In this document: one piece after another, positions 30,590-40,904 of the stretch
Numbering within the stretch: the stretch's first letter is position 1
Layout: every line of letters begins with the position of its first letter
Assembly (NCBI RefSeq): GCF_007989625.1
Contig: NZ_BJUK01000002.1
Coordinates: 96,079-160,078, forward strand
From: Bisbaumannia pacifica
GTDB taxonomy: Bacteria > Pseudomonadota > Gammaproteobacteria > Pseudomonadales > Halomonadaceae
Reading direction: 5' to 3'
DNA: 64,000 nucleotides
Notes under the pieces: generated by a model
Databases searched by the model: none
Told to the model about the DNA's origin: nothing
Seen by the model: only the letters and a program-made list of their open reading frames with translations
Program-made: the position numbers and the translations under genes

Positions 30590-31702
30590 ATGAGCCAACT
30601 CGAGAAAACCCCGCTGTACGACCTGCACGTGGAACTGGGTGCTAAGCTGGTGCCCTTCGCCGGCTACGAGATGCCGGTGCAGTACCCCCTGGGGGTCAAG
30701 AAGGAACACGAGCATACCCGCACCGCCTGCGGGCTGTTCGATGTCTCCCATATGGGGCAGCTGATCCTGCGTGGGCCGGATCCGGCGGCGGCGCTCGAGG
30801 CTCTGGTGCCCGCCGATATCGTCGGCCTGCCGAAAGGGATGCAGCGCTATGCGCTCTTCACCAATCCCGAAGGCGGCATCCTCGATGATCTGATGGTGGT
30901 CAATGGCGGCGATCATCTCTATCTGGTGGTCAATGCCGCCTGCAAGGCGCAGGATATCGCCCACCTGGAGGCCCATCTGACGGCGGGACATCGCCTCGAG
31001 CTGCTCGACCGCGGCCTGCTGGCCCTGCAGGGCCCCCAGGCCGCCGAGGTGATGCGTCGCCTCTGCCCCGAGGCCTGCGAGCTGGTCTTTATGCAGCACG
31101 CGCGCGTCACCATCGATGGCGTCGAGGCCTGGGTGAGTCGCAGCGGCTATACCGGCGAGGATGGCTTCGAGATCTCGGTGGCCGCCGCCGACAGCGAGAC
31201 CCTGGCGCGCCGCCTGCTGGCCGAGGCCGAGGTGGAAGCGATCGGCCTGGGGGCGCGGGATTCCCTGCGCCTGGAGGCGGGCCTGTGCCTCTATGGGCAT
31301 GATATCGATACCGCGACCACGCCGGTGGAGGCGGGACTGATCTGGGCCATCGGCAAGCCGCGCCGCCTGGGTGGCGAGCGCGCCGGCGGCTTCCCCGGGG
31401 CCGAGCTGATCCTGCAGCAGGTGCAGGACAAGGACCATCGCCGCAAGCGGGTGGGCCTGCTCGGCGAGGGGCGTGCCCCGGTCCGCGAGGGGGCCGAGCT
31501 GTATAACGCCGAGGGCGAGCGCATCGGCGTGGTCACCTCCGGCGGTTTCGGCCCCAGCGTTGGCAAGCCGGTGGCCATGGGCTATGTCAGCATCGAGGCG
31601 AGTGCCCCGGAGACCCAGGTCTTCGCCGAGGTGCGTGGCAAGCGCCTGCCGATGACGGTAAGCAAGATGCCCTTCGTGACGCCGGGGTACTATCGCGGCT
31701 GA
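30590..31702 (+). CDS. gcvT: glycine cleavage system T protein (aminomethyltransferase)
   Basis: The 370-residue T protein moves the methylene group from the lipoyl arm to tetrahydrofolate, releasing ammonia. The N-terminal LYDLHVELGAKLVPFAGYEMPVQY, the FDVSHMGQ motif, the SRSGYTGEDGFEI folate-site segment and the LGARDSLRLEAGLCLYGHD motif are all present. It is in an operon with the symporter rather than with gcvHP, so full assembly of the complex needs both divergent transcripts. A 14-base repeat begins six bases after its stop. Confidence 0.96.
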   Translation: MSQLEKTPLYDLHVELGAKLVPFAGYEMPVQYPLGVKKEHEHTRTACGLFDVSHMGQLILRGPDPAAALEALVPADIVGLPKGMQRYALFTNPEGGILDDLMVVNGGDHLYLVVNAACKAQDIAHLEAHLTAGHRLELLDRGLLALQGPQAAEVMRRLCPEACELVFMQHARVTIDGVEAWVSRSGYTGEDGFEISVAAADSETLARRLLAEAEVEAIGLGARDSLRLEAGLCLYGHDIDTATTPVEAGLIWAIGKPRRLGGERAGGFPGAELILQQVQDKDHRRKRVGLLGEGRAPVREGAELYNAEGERIGVVTSGGFGPSVGKPVAMGYVSIEASAPETQVFAEVRGKRLPMTVSKMPFVTPGYYRG

Positions 31703-31708
31703 TCGTAG

Positions 31709-31722
31709 TTATACCGTTATCT
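31709..31722 (+). repeat. 14-bp intergenic motif, copy 1
   Basis: TTATACCGTTATCT, identical to copies at 53094 and 55194, six bases after the gcvT stop codon. Confidence 0.6.
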
Positions 31723-31744
31723 TGCCGTCCCCAAGGTGGATGGC

Positions 31745-31785
31745 AACGCCGAAGGCCGGACGCGATGCGTCCGGCCTTCGGCGTT
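31745..31785. terminator. long perfect hairpin after gcvT
   Basis: A 19-bp perfect stem (AACGCCGAAGGCCGGACGC) with a GAT loop, between convergent gcvT and the AlkB-like gene. It is unusually long and lacks a T-run. Confidence 0.7.
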
Positions 31786-31792
31786 GATGGGG

Positions 31793-32425
31793 TTAGCGTT
31801 GACGCGGTTGGATACGACGAAAGGTCAGATTGAGCCGCAGCCCGGGAGGGTGATTTCGCCCCTTGCGGGGCAGCAGGGCGTGCTGAAGCATGTCCTGGCA
31901 GCCGGGCCCCATCACCAGCAGGCTGTCGTGGGGCAGCCAAGCATTGAAGGCCGCGGTGCGTCGATCCTTCCAGCGAAAGCGCAGTGGCCGCTCCGCCCCC
32001 AGGCTCAGGGCGGCGATCAGCGGCGCCTCGCCCAGTTCCGGTTCATCGTCGCTGTGCCAGCCCATGCGCGCCTCGCCGTCATCATAACGATTGAGCAGGA
32101 CGCTATTGAACGAAGCGGCCTGGCCACGCCCTGCCAGGCAGGCTTCGATTTCGGCCTTGACCTCCAGCAGGGCCGGATGCCAGGGCAGGGGCGAGAAGTC
32201 ACGCCCGGAATAGCGGTAGCGGGCCTGTGGGTCGCCCATCCAGGCCTGGTGGCGGGGAATCGGGTGTTCACGACCATAGAGTCTCAGGGTGGGGCGTTCC
32301 CAGGGGATCTCGGCGGCCAGGCGGTGCAACAAGCGGGTCGCCGCGGGGTCTCCCAGGAGGCCATCGAGGCGCCATAACGGGGGCGAGTCGAGCAGGGTGT
32401 GCCAGGCGGTCGAGGGCATCGGCAT
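31793..32425 (-). CDS. AlkB-like 2-oxoglutarate/iron(II)-dependent dioxygenase
   Basis: A 210-residue AlkB-superfamily enzyme, probably an alkylated-base repair dioxygenase. The iron ligands are visible: His and Asp in MGWHSDDEPELG (about residue 123) and a distal His in MLQHALLP, with the 2-oxoglutarate arginine in RLNLTFR near the C terminus. The NSVLLNRYDDGEA and IAALSLGA segments are typical of the AlkB2/AlkB3-like branch. Last gene of a reverse-strand group, 47 bases after the PAP2 gene. The start ATG has no strong ribosome site; a second Met two codons in is possible. Confidence 0.87.
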   Translation of the reverse strand: MPMPSTAWHTLLDSPPLWRLDGLLGDPAATRLLHRLAAEIPWERPTLRLYGREHPIPRHQAWMGDPQARYRYSGRDFSPLPWHPALLEVKAEIEACLAGRGQAASFNSVLLNRYDDGEARMGWHSDDEPELGEAPLIAALSLGAERPLRFRWKDRRTAAFNAWLPHDSLLVMGPGCQDMLQHALLPRKGRNHPPGLRLNLTFRRIQPRQR

Positions 32426-32472
32426 CGGTCATCGTCGGCCAGGGATGCCCCTAGTGTGCCAGAAGGCGTGGA

Positions 32473-33027
32473 TCAGGGCAGCGCGGGCAGCCAGTGCAGG
32501 CTGAGCAGGCCGATACCCAGTCCCAGCAGGGCGCCGCCGAGTACATCGGAGAGGTAGTGCAGCCCCAGGCCCACCCGGGAGGCGGCGATCAGCAGCGCCA
32601 GGGGGGCCACCACCAGCAGCAGCCAGGGCTGGGTCGCCGCGCTGAGCAGCGTGAAGAGCACCGCATGCAGGGTGTGGCCGCTGGGGAAGCTGTAGCGATC
32701 CCGCGGTGGCTCCCGGCAGGGGATGACGCGGAAGCTGATGGAGGGCCGCTCGCGACACAGCCGCGTCTTGATCAGTCGATAGAGGGCGACCGCCACCAGG
32801 GCGGTGAGCGAGAAGTGTAGCGTGAGTCGCCAGCCCAGGGGGCCATGCAGCAAGGGTTGCAGGGCGATCAGCGCCGCCCAGGCGGGCCAGTCGCCCAGGC
32901 GGCTGGCCAGGCGCAGCAGGCTGAGCGGCAGCGGTGCGGCAGCGACCGCCACCGCCAGGCGGTGGCAGAGGGTCCACTCCAGCAGGTCCAGGCGGCGAAA
33001 CAGGGCGGGGGTGCGGGGCGTGAGCAT
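32473..33027 (-). CDS. PAP2-family membrane phosphatase
   Basis: A 184-residue integral membrane phosphatase of the PAP2 superfamily, which removes phosphate from lipid phosphates such as phosphatidate or undecaprenyl diphosphate. All three catalytic motifs are present: KTRLCRERP (about 82-90), SFPSGH (about 109-114) and SRVGLGLHYLSDV (about 144-156). About five to six helices are visible. The ATG at 33027 has AGGAGG eight bases upstream, so the 58 upstream codons of the open frame are excluded. Only 11 bases separate it from the glycosyltransferase gene. Confidence 0.9.
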   Translation of the reverse strand: MLTPRTPALFRRLDLLEWTLCHRLAVAVAAAPLPLSLLRLASRLGDWPAWAALIALQPLLHGPLGWRLTLHFSLTALVAVALYRLIKTRLCRERPSISFRVIPCREPPRDRYSFPSGHTLHAVLFTLLSAATQPWLLLVVAPLALLIAASRVGLGLHYLSDVLGGALLGLGIGLLSLHWLPALP

Positions 33028-33038
33028 CCAGGGACCTC

Positions 33039-34202
33039 CTAGCGGACCGATGTCGGTAAGCGATGTGCGGGGGCCGGGCGGGCGCGTCGTACCCCCTCGA
33101 GAACGGCCAGGAAGTCCTCGGCGACCCGTGACCAGCTCTGCTCGGCCACCGTCAAGCGCGCCGCGCGGCCCAGTTGCCCCCAGCGGGCCGGGCTCTGGCA
33201 TAGACGACAGGCGGCGGCGATAAAGGCCTCATCATTCGCCGCCGGCACGCCGACGCCGTTATGTCCCTCCTCGATCAGCAGCGCCGCCGCGGCGGTGTCG
33301 AAGGCCACCACCGGCAGGCCGCTGGCCATGGCCTCCGGCACCACATTGCCGTAGGTCTCCGAGAGCGAGGGAAAGAGCAGCAGATCGGCACTGGCATAGT
33401 GACGGGGCAGGTCATCCGGGGCCACGAAGCCGCAGAAGTGGGCCTCGGGCAGCTGCTCGGCGAGGGCTCGACGCTGGGGGCCATCGCCGACGATGACCTG
33501 CACCAGGTCCGGACGCAGGGCCTGCATGGCGCGCACGCTGCGCACCAACAGGCTCAGGTTCTTCTCCTTGGCCAGTCGGCCCACATGCAGGACCACCGGC
33601 TGATGGGGCTGGGCGCCCCAGGCCAGGCGCAGGGCCGGATCGCGCCGATCCGGCGAGAAACGTCGCGTATCGACGCCGCGCCCCATGACCGCGAGCCTGG
33701 CGAATCCCTGCGCCTCCAGTCGTCCGGCCTGATCCGGCGTCGGCACCAGGGTGGCGCCGGTCCGGTTATGGAAACGGCGCAGCCCGGCGCGTACCAGGGG
33801 CTTGAGCAGGCCCAGTCCGTAGGCGCCGGCGTAGTGATCGAAGTCGGTGTGGAAGCCGCTGGCGGTGGGGATGTCCAGGCGGCTGGCCGCCGAGAGGGCG
33901 GCCCAGCCCAGGGGCCCCTCGGTGGCCAGGTAGACCACCTCGGGACGTTGCTGGCGCCAGAACCTCAGCACGGCACGCCGTGCCGGCCAGCCCAGGCGCA
34001 CCTGGCGATAGCCGGGCAGGGCCAGGCCCGCCACCTGTAGTTCCGCCTGCATGCCCGGAAAGCGGCCTGGGGTCTCGGGTCGCGGGCGAATCAGCTGCAG
34101 CTCATGGCCCTGAGCGAGCAGCTCATCGCTCAGCCGGCCCAGGGTATGGGCCACGCCATTGATCTCCGGGGCCCAGGTCTCGCTGACCAGACAGATACGC
34201 AT
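33039..34202 (-). CDS. GT4 glycosyltransferase (MgtA/SqdX-like)
   Basis: A 387-residue GT-B retaining glycosyltransferase. The N-terminal MRICLVSETWAPEINGVAHT resembles MgtA/PimB and SqdX-type enzymes, many of which glycosylate lipid acceptors such as diacylglycerol. The GT4 donor-site segment FPSLSETYGNVVPEAMASG (E-x7-E) lies near residues 283-301, and VLHVGRLAKEKN near 200-211. GGGAGAGG precedes the ATG at 34202; seven upstream codons lack support. Neighbours are a PAP2 phosphatase and an acyltransferase, which supports a glycolipid role by inference. No membrane helix is evident. Confidence 0.88.
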   Translation of the reverse strand: MRICLVSETWAPEINGVAHTLGRLSDELLAQGHELQLIRPRPETPGRFPGMQAELQVAGLALPGYRQVRLGWPARRAVLRFWRQQRPEVVYLATEGPLGWAALSAASRLDIPTASGFHTDFDHYAGAYGLGLLKPLVRAGLRRFHNRTGATLVPTPDQAGRLEAQGFARLAVMGRGVDTRRFSPDRRDPALRLAWGAQPHQPVVLHVGRLAKEKNLSLLVRSVRAMQALRPDLVQVIVGDGPQRRALAEQLPEAHFCGFVAPDDLPRHYASADLLLFPSLSETYGNVVPEAMASGLPVVAFDTAAAALLIEEGHNGVGVPAANDEAFIAAACRLCQSPARWGQLGRAARLTVAEQSWSRVAEDFLAVLEGVRRARPAPAHRLPTSVR

Positions 34203-34295
34203 CGCCTCTCCCGTGATTGTCATTCGTTAGGCGTAGCCTGAGCCTTCGCGGTGACAGGAGCGGGACGGTGCCGTGACAGCGGGATGACAAGGCTC

Positions 34296-35204
34296 CTAGC
34301 GCAGCACCCGGCGTGGGTCCATGGGGCGGCCCCCCTGGCGCATATCGAACAGCAGGTCGTAGCGCCCGGTCTCGCCGTGACGCCCCACCCGGCACAGGGG
34401 GGTGCCACGACTGATCCGGCGACCCGCCTCGACCTCCAGGCGGTCGCACTGGGCGTAGACGCTCTGCAGGTTATCGGCATGGTGGACGATCACTACCTGG
34501 CCGAGCTGGCGCATGCTGCCGGCGAAGCGTACCTCGCCATCGGCCACGGCCGTGGCGCGGGCGCCGCTGCCGGTGGCCAGCAGCATGGGTTGCAGGGTAC
34601 CGCGACTATCGGTGCCATAGTGGCGAATCACCCGGTACTCCGCCAGCGGCCAGGGCCAGTCGCGTGCCGAGGCGGGAGGCGCGCTAGTGGCGGGACGATT
34701 GGGCGCCGCGGGGCGTGGGGTGGGACGACTCGCGGTGGTGCTGGTACGCGGCGTCCCGGCCCCGCTGAGCGGTACCCGTATCACCTGGCCGACCCGCAGG
34801 CGATCGGGCCGCTGGCCGGGGTTGCCGGCCTGGATACGGCCGCTGGTGGTGCCGAAATGCCGCGCCACCGAGGAGTAGGTGTCGCCGGGGCGAATCTGAT
34901 AGCGGTAAGGGCCGCCGGAGGGGGCGCGCTCGTTGGCGGTGGGGACCAGGATCCGCTGACCCACCGCCAGGCGCCGGGCATCCACGCCGGGGTTGAAGCG
35001 TTGCAGGCGGGCCAGGGGAATATCGGCGCGCCGGGCGATGGCGCCCAGGGTATCGCCGCGCTGGATGGTGACCCAGTTGCCGGCAATGGGCGCCTGACTC
35101 AGGCGTCGGCCATCGCTTACCTGGCCGGCACAGCCGGCGAGCAGCAGGGTCAACAGGGTCAGCAGCAGCGCCAGGCGTCGAGGCGTCGATCCTTGTCTTG
35201 CCAT
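34296..35204 (-). CDS. LysM/degenerate LytM (M23-fold) lipoprotein, NlpD/ActS-like
   Basis: A 302-residue lipoprotein: signal peptide with lipobox LAGC (Cys about residue 24), two LysM peptidoglycan-binding domains (WVTIQRGDTLGAIARR and YQIRPGDTYSSVARHFG), a Pro/Thr/Arg-rich linker, and a C-terminal LytM fold. The fold is recognisable (TAVADGEVRFAG, VVIVHHADNLQSVYAQC, RISRGTPLCRVG), but zinc ligands are missing: the usual HLHFE is YDLLFD and the usual HxGxD position is LQPMLLA. So it is likely an amidase activator, not a peptidase. Start 35204 or 35219; both overlap the acyltransferase end, and neither has a strong ribosome site. Confidence 0.87.
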   Translation of the reverse strand: MARQGSTPRRLALLLTLLTLLLAGCAGQVSDGRRLSQAPIAGNWVTIQRGDTLGAIARRADIPLARLQRFNPGVDARRLAVGQRILVPTANERAPSGGPYRYQIRPGDTYSSVARHFGTTSGRIQAGNPGQRPDRLRVGQVIRVPLSGAGTPRTSTTASRPTPRPAAPNRPATSAPPASARDWPWPLAEYRVIRHYGTDSRGTLQPMLLATGSGARATAVADGEVRFAGSMRQLGQVVIVHHADNLQSVYAQCDRLEVEAGRRISRGTPLCRVGRHGETGRYDLLFDMRQGGRPMDPRRVLR

Positions 35205-36037
35205 AGGGCATTGAGCCATGACTGGAAGCGTTCCTTGTAGTCCGGGTCCTCGTGATAATCGCCCCCCGGCATCCATTCGGGGACCTCGAGGCGTCGCGCG
35301 TGAAGACGAATCGTCCCCTCGCGGCCGCAGAGGAAGTCCCAGAAGGTCGGGTTCGGCCTGGCATAGTCCAGGGTCACGTCGAGAATACCACTGAGCTGCT
35401 CGCCGAGCAGGCCCAGCACCTGGGCGGTGCCGCCGGCCCGCGGGCGCAGCAGATGGCGATAGGGGCTCTGTTGGGCGTCATGCTTGGCCGGGGTGAAACG
35501 GGTGCCCTCGACGAAGTTGTAGATGGCGATCGGCAGCTCGCGAACTCGCTCGCACATGCGCTCGGTGGCCTCGCGATCGCGACGTGCCAGGTGCGGATGG
35601 CGCTCGCGCTGCTCGCGGCTCAGGCGACGCATAAAGGGGAACTCCAGGGCCCACCAGGCGAGGCCGACGATGGGCACCCAGATCAGCTGGCGCTTGAGGA
35701 AGAAGCGCGGCATGGGGATACGCCGATGCAGGGCCAGCTGCAGCATAAAGATATCGGTCCAGCTGCGGTGGTTGGAGAGCACCAACCAGCGCTGATCCTG
35801 GCGCAGTCCCTCGGGGACCTCGGCCTGGAGCCGGGGCCTGAGCCAGAGACGCATCCACCAGAGGTTGAGGCCGATCCAGTTCAGGGCGATGGCATTCAGG
35901 CCCTGAAGCACCTTCAGGCGCAGGCGGTGGCCGGGGGTGATTACCTTGAGCAGGGTCAGCAGCAGTAGGGGAAGCCCCCAGAGCAGGGTGGTCAGGGTCA
36001 GCAGGAGCAGGCTGACGCTCCCCTTGAGTATTGGCAT
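35159..36037 (-). CDS. 1-acyl-sn-glycerol-3-phosphate acyltransferase-like protein (YihG type)
   Basis: A 292-residue PlsC-superfamily acyltransferase. The catalytic H-x4-D motif is in NHRSWTD (about 86-92) and the acceptor-phosphate motif in FVEGTRFTPAKH (about 165-176). Two N-terminal helices anchor it in the inner membrane. The FLKRQLIWVPIVGLAWW block places it with the E. coli YihG/LCLAT-like branch, which makes phosphatidic acid from lysophosphatidic acid. The ATG at 36037 matches the hydrophobic family start; 142 upstream codons of the open frame are excluded. It is the first gene of the reverse-strand envelope group and overlaps the LysM gene by 46 bases. Confidence 0.88.
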   Translation of the reverse strand: MPILKGSVSLLLLTLTTLLWGLPLLLLTLLKVITPGHRLRLKVLQGLNAIALNWIGLNLWWMRLWLRPRLQAEVPEGLRQDQRWLVLSNHRSWTDIFMLQLALHRRIPMPRFFLKRQLIWVPIVGLAWWALEFPFMRRLSREQRERHPHLARRDREATERMCERVRELPIAIYNFVEGTRFTPAKHDAQQSPYRHLLRPRAGGTAQVLGLLGEQLSGILDVTLDYARPNPTFWDFLCGREGTIRLHARRLEVPEWMPGGDYHEDPDYKERFQSWLNALWQDKDRRLDAWRCC

Positions 36038-36156
36038 GCGCGCTCCTCGATGCGCTGAAACAACCGTGCCAATGCTACTGTAAGCCGCCCCGGCTGCCCA
36101 GCCTGGAAACGCGGGGCGAAGGGGTAGCCCCGAGCCTCTAGCGATCGCTTTATCGC

Positions 36157-38109
<1,953 letters not shown>

Positions 38110-38209
38110 GGCGGCCTCCCTTGTGGGTGTCACGTTATAGAGGGCTTTGCCTATAACCCTAGCAGGGCGGCCCGGTCTCTCATCCTGCTATCACGTCCTG
38201 CCGCCATTG

Positions 38210-39100
38210 TTATGCCATGCCCCGTAGCGGCTCGGCGAGGATCTCGCGTAGCGCCTGGGCCGCCACCGAGAGCTCCTGGCCGGCGGGGCAGAGCACCCCC
38301 ACCGGACGCGAGATAACCGGCGCCTCCAGGGGCAGGCAGCGGGCACCCAGCTCGTGCATCTGCTGGCGACACAGGGCCGGCACCGCGCTGACCCCCAGGC
38401 CGCTGGCCACCATGCGCCCCACCGTCACCAGCTGATGGCTCTCGAAGGTCACGGCCAGCTCGATGCCCTGGGCGGCCAGCTCCGACTCCAGCAGCAAACG
38501 CACCATGGAGGGGCGCTGCAGGGTGATCAGGTCATAGGCCAGCAGGTCGGCCCAGCGCAGGGTGCCGGCCTCGGCCAGCGGCGAGTCCGCGGGGACCACC
38601 GCGACGAAGCGATCCTCGAACAGCGGGGTAAAGGTCAGGCCGCGCTCGGCCTCGGGGGCGAAGGCGATGCCCAGCTCCACCTGGCCGCGGCGCACCATCT
38701 CGATCACTTGCTCGTTGATGACGTCATGCACCGTCACGGTGATACGCGGGTGGTGGCGGCGGAAGGCCATCAGCGCCGCCGGCAGCAGATTGCAGGCGAA
38801 GGCGGGCATGGCGGCCACCGCCACCCGACCGAGTTGCAGGGTAAAGCGCTGGCGCAACAGCTCCTCGGTGTTGTCCCACTCCGCCAGCAACCGCTTGGCC
38901 AGGGGCACCAGGGACTCCCCCTCAGGGGTCAGGCGCACGCTGCGGGTGCTGCGGATCAGCAGCGGCCCGCCGAGGCTCTCCTCCAGCCCCTTGATGGCCA
39001 GGCTCAACGCCGGCTGGGAGAGGTGCAGGCGCTCGCAGGCCTGGGTAAAGCTCAGGGTCTGGGCCACCGCCAGGAAGGCCCGCAGCTGCTTGACGGTCAT
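38210..39100 (-). CDS. LysR-family regulator, likely of scoAB/acetoacetate genes
   Basis: A 296-residue LysR protein. The DNA-binding domain (about 1-62) shows LRAFLAVAQTLSFTQACERL and LSQPALSLAIKGLEE. The effector domain is full length. It lies between acetoacetyl-CoA synthetase (same strand, downstream) and scoAB (divergent). A perfect inverted repeat with LysR-box spacing lies 15 bases before its ATG, so autoregulation and control of scoAB are inferred. Confidence 0.9.
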   Translation of the reverse strand: MTVKQLRAFLAVAQTLSFTQACERLHLSQPALSLAIKGLEESLGGPLLIRSTRSVRLTPEGESLVPLAKRLLAEWDNTEELLRQRFTLQLGRVAVAAMPAFACNLLPAALMAFRRHHPRITVTVHDVINEQVIEMVRRGQVELGIAFAPEAERGLTFTPLFEDRFVAVVPADSPLAEAGTLRWADLLAYDLITLQRPSMVRLLLESELAAQGIELAVTFESHQLVTVGRMVASGLGVSAVPALCRQQMHELGARCLPLEAPVISRPVGVLCPAGQELSVAAQALREILAEPLRGMA

Positions 39101-39114
39101 CGCCTTCGGCTCCG

Positions 39115-39137
39115 TGATTTATATGGCTAGTAAATCA
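39115..39137. promoter_or_regulatory. LysR-type operator between LysR gene and scoA
   Basis: TGATTTA-N9-TAAATCA, a perfect inverted repeat containing T-N11-A half-site geometry, in a strikingly AT-rich stretch of an otherwise GC-rich window, between the two divergent starts. Confidence 0.6.
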
Positions 39138-39220
39138 ATTCATAAAAAAAACAAACTTAACAAATATATTGTCCGGGGCAACACTGGGGCACATCTCCGA
39201 CACCAAGACGAGGCAGAGCA

Positions 39221-39919
39221 ATGGCCGGATTCGATAAGCGGGTCTACTCCTATGAAGACGCCATGGCGGGCATCGAGAGCGGCATGACCGTGATCGCCGG
39301 CGGCTTCGGGCTGTGTGGCATCCCCGAGAACCTGATCGATGAGATCAAGCGTCGCGGCGTGCGCGATCTTACCGTGGTCTCCAACAACTGTGGCGTCGAT
39401 GGTTTCGGCCTCGGCGTGTTGCTGGAAGACCGCCAGATCAAGAAGATCCTCGCCTCCTACGTGGGCGAGAACGCGCTGTTCGAGCGCCAGATGCTCGACG
39501 GCGAGATCGAGGTGGTGCTGACGCCTCAGGGCACCCTGGCCGAGAAGATGCGCGCCGGCGGCGCCGGCATCCCCGCCTTCTATACCGCCACCGGCTACGG
39601 TACCCCGGTGGGCGAGGGCAAGGAGGTGCGCGAGTTCAATGGGCGCCCGCATATCCTTGAAGAGGCCATCACCGGCGACTTCGCCATCGTCAAGGGCTGG
39701 AAGGCCGACCGCTACGGCAACGTGGTCTATCGCCATACCGCCCAGAACTTCAATCCGGTGGCCGCCACCGCCGGACGCATCACCGTGGTCGAGGTGGAGG
39801 AGATCGTCGAGCCCGGCGAGCTGGATCCCAGCCAGATCCATACGCCCGGCATCTACGTGGATCGCATTATCCAGGGCAGCTTCGAGAAGCGCATCGAGAA
39901 GCGCACCGTCCGCGACTGA
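39221..39919 (+). CDS. scoA: succinyl-CoA:3-ketoacid CoA-transferase subunit A
   Basis: Subunit A (232 aa) of the CoA-transferase that moves CoA from succinyl-CoA to acetoacetate. The family signature [15 protein letters not shown] lies at about residues 27-41, followed by the [11 protein letters not shown] and [10 protein letters not shown] segments. It is divergent from the LysR gene and 78 bases before scoB. The start at 39221 lacks a strong ribosome site but matches the family N terminus. Confidence 0.95.
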   Translation: MAGFDKRVYSYEDAMAGIESGMTVIAGGFGLCGIPENLIDEIKRRGVRDLTVVSNNCGVDGFGLGVLLEDRQIKKILASYVGENALFERQMLDGEIEVVLTPQGTLAEKMRAGGAGIPAFYTATGYGTPVGEGKEVREFNGRPHILEEAITGDFAIVKGWKADRYGNVVYRHTAQNFNPVAATAGRITVVEVEEIVEPGELDPSQIHTPGIYVDRIIQGSFEKRIEKRTVRD

Positions 39920-39997
39920 GACTGCGATCCGGCGTCGACAGCGACTCCGAGTGTCCGGCATCGCCGGGCTTCTCCCCCAGACAAGAGGCAACACAGC

Positions 39998-40657
39998 ATG
40001 GCACTGACCCGCGAACAGATGGCGCAGCGCGTGGCGCGCGAACTCCAGGACGGCTTCTACGTCAACCTCGGTATCGGCATTCCCACCCTGGTGGCCAACT
40101 ATGTGCCCGAGGGCATGGACGTGATGCTGCAGTCCGAGAACGGCCTGCTGGGCATGGGCCGCTTTCCCACCGAGGAGGAAGTGGACCCGGACATGATCAA
40201 CGCCGGCAAGCAGACGGTGACCGCCCGTCCCGGGGCGGCGATCTTCTCCTCGGCGGAATCCTTCGCCATGATCCGTGGCGGTCACGTGGACCTCACCGTG
40301 CTGGGGGCCTTCGAGGTGGATCAGCAGGGCAATATCGCCTCCTGGATGGTGCCCGGCAAGCTGATCAAGGGCATGGGCGGCGCCATGGACCTGGTGGCCG
40401 GGGCGGATAACATCATCGTCACCATGACCCACGCCTCCAAGCATGGCGAATCCAAGCTGCTCTCCGAGTGCACCCTGCCGCTGACCGGCGCCGGCTGCAT
40501 CAAGCGCGTGCTCACCGACCTGGCCTACCTGGAGATCGAGGACGGCGCCTTTATCCTCAAGGAACGCGCCCCAGGGGTCAGCGTCGAGGAGATCGCCGAG
40601 AAGACCGCCGGTCGCCTGATCGTCCCGGACGAGGTGCCGGAGATGACCTTCGACTAG
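39998..40657 (+). CDS. scoB: succinyl-CoA:3-ketoacid CoA-transferase subunit B
   Basis: Subunit B (219 aa). The catalytic glutamate is in MLQSENGLLGMG (about residue 47), and the GIGIPTLVANY, GGHVDLTVLGAFEVD and LLSECTLPLTG segments are typical. The end of the gene is unusual: its last 75 bases recur, altered, 100 bases downstream (see the remnant at 40678). AAGAGG precedes the ATG. Confidence 0.95.
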   Translation: MALTREQMAQRVARELQDGFYVNLGIGIPTLVANYVPEGMDVMLQSENGLLGMGRFPTEEEVDPDMINAGKQTVTARPGAAIFSSAESFAMIRGGHVDLTVLGAFEVDQQGNIASWMVPGKLIKGMGGAMDLVAGADNIIVTMTHASKHGESKLLSECTLPLTGAGCIKRVLTDLAYLEIEDGAFILKERAPGVSVEEIAEKTAGRLIVPDEVPEMTFD

Positions 40658-40677
40658 GCGCGCCTCTCGCATCGGCC

Positions 40678-40752
40678 TCAGCGTCGAGGAGATCGCCGAG
40701 AAGACCGCCGGCGCATCATCGTCCAGGAGGAAGTACCGGAGATGACCTTCGA
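40678..40752 (+). pseudogene. remnant of a second scoB 3' end
   Basis: Bases 40678-40711 are identical to 40578-40611 (34 bases, offset exactly 100). After one missing base the match continues at lower identity and ends with another 17 identical bases (40736-40752 against 40637-40653). Read in the shifted frame it gives RIIVQEEVPEMTFE, close to but not the same as the scoB ending RLIVPDEVPEMTFD. So it is the tail of a diverged scoB allele or paralogue, not a fresh exact duplication. Confidence 0.75.
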
Positions 40753-40793
40753 GTCAGGCGGTCTTCGAGCCAGACGACGCCTCCTAACAAGCA

Positions 40794-40817
40794 ACGCCCG
40801 GGCCTGCCCGGGCGTTT
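40794..40817 (+). terminator. terminator after scoB and its remnant
   Basis: 10-bp stem AACGCCCGGG with CCTG loop, followed by TTAT. It lies beyond the remnant, so it was probably the terminator of the ancestral scoB. Confidence 0.75.
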
Positions 40818-40904
40818 ATCGTTGGCCCAGGGGTTATTGAACGTCTGATGACGAAAAACTGACCAAGTCGTGACGGTGTCCCTGCGGCTCCCGCCGGGCG
40901 CTCC

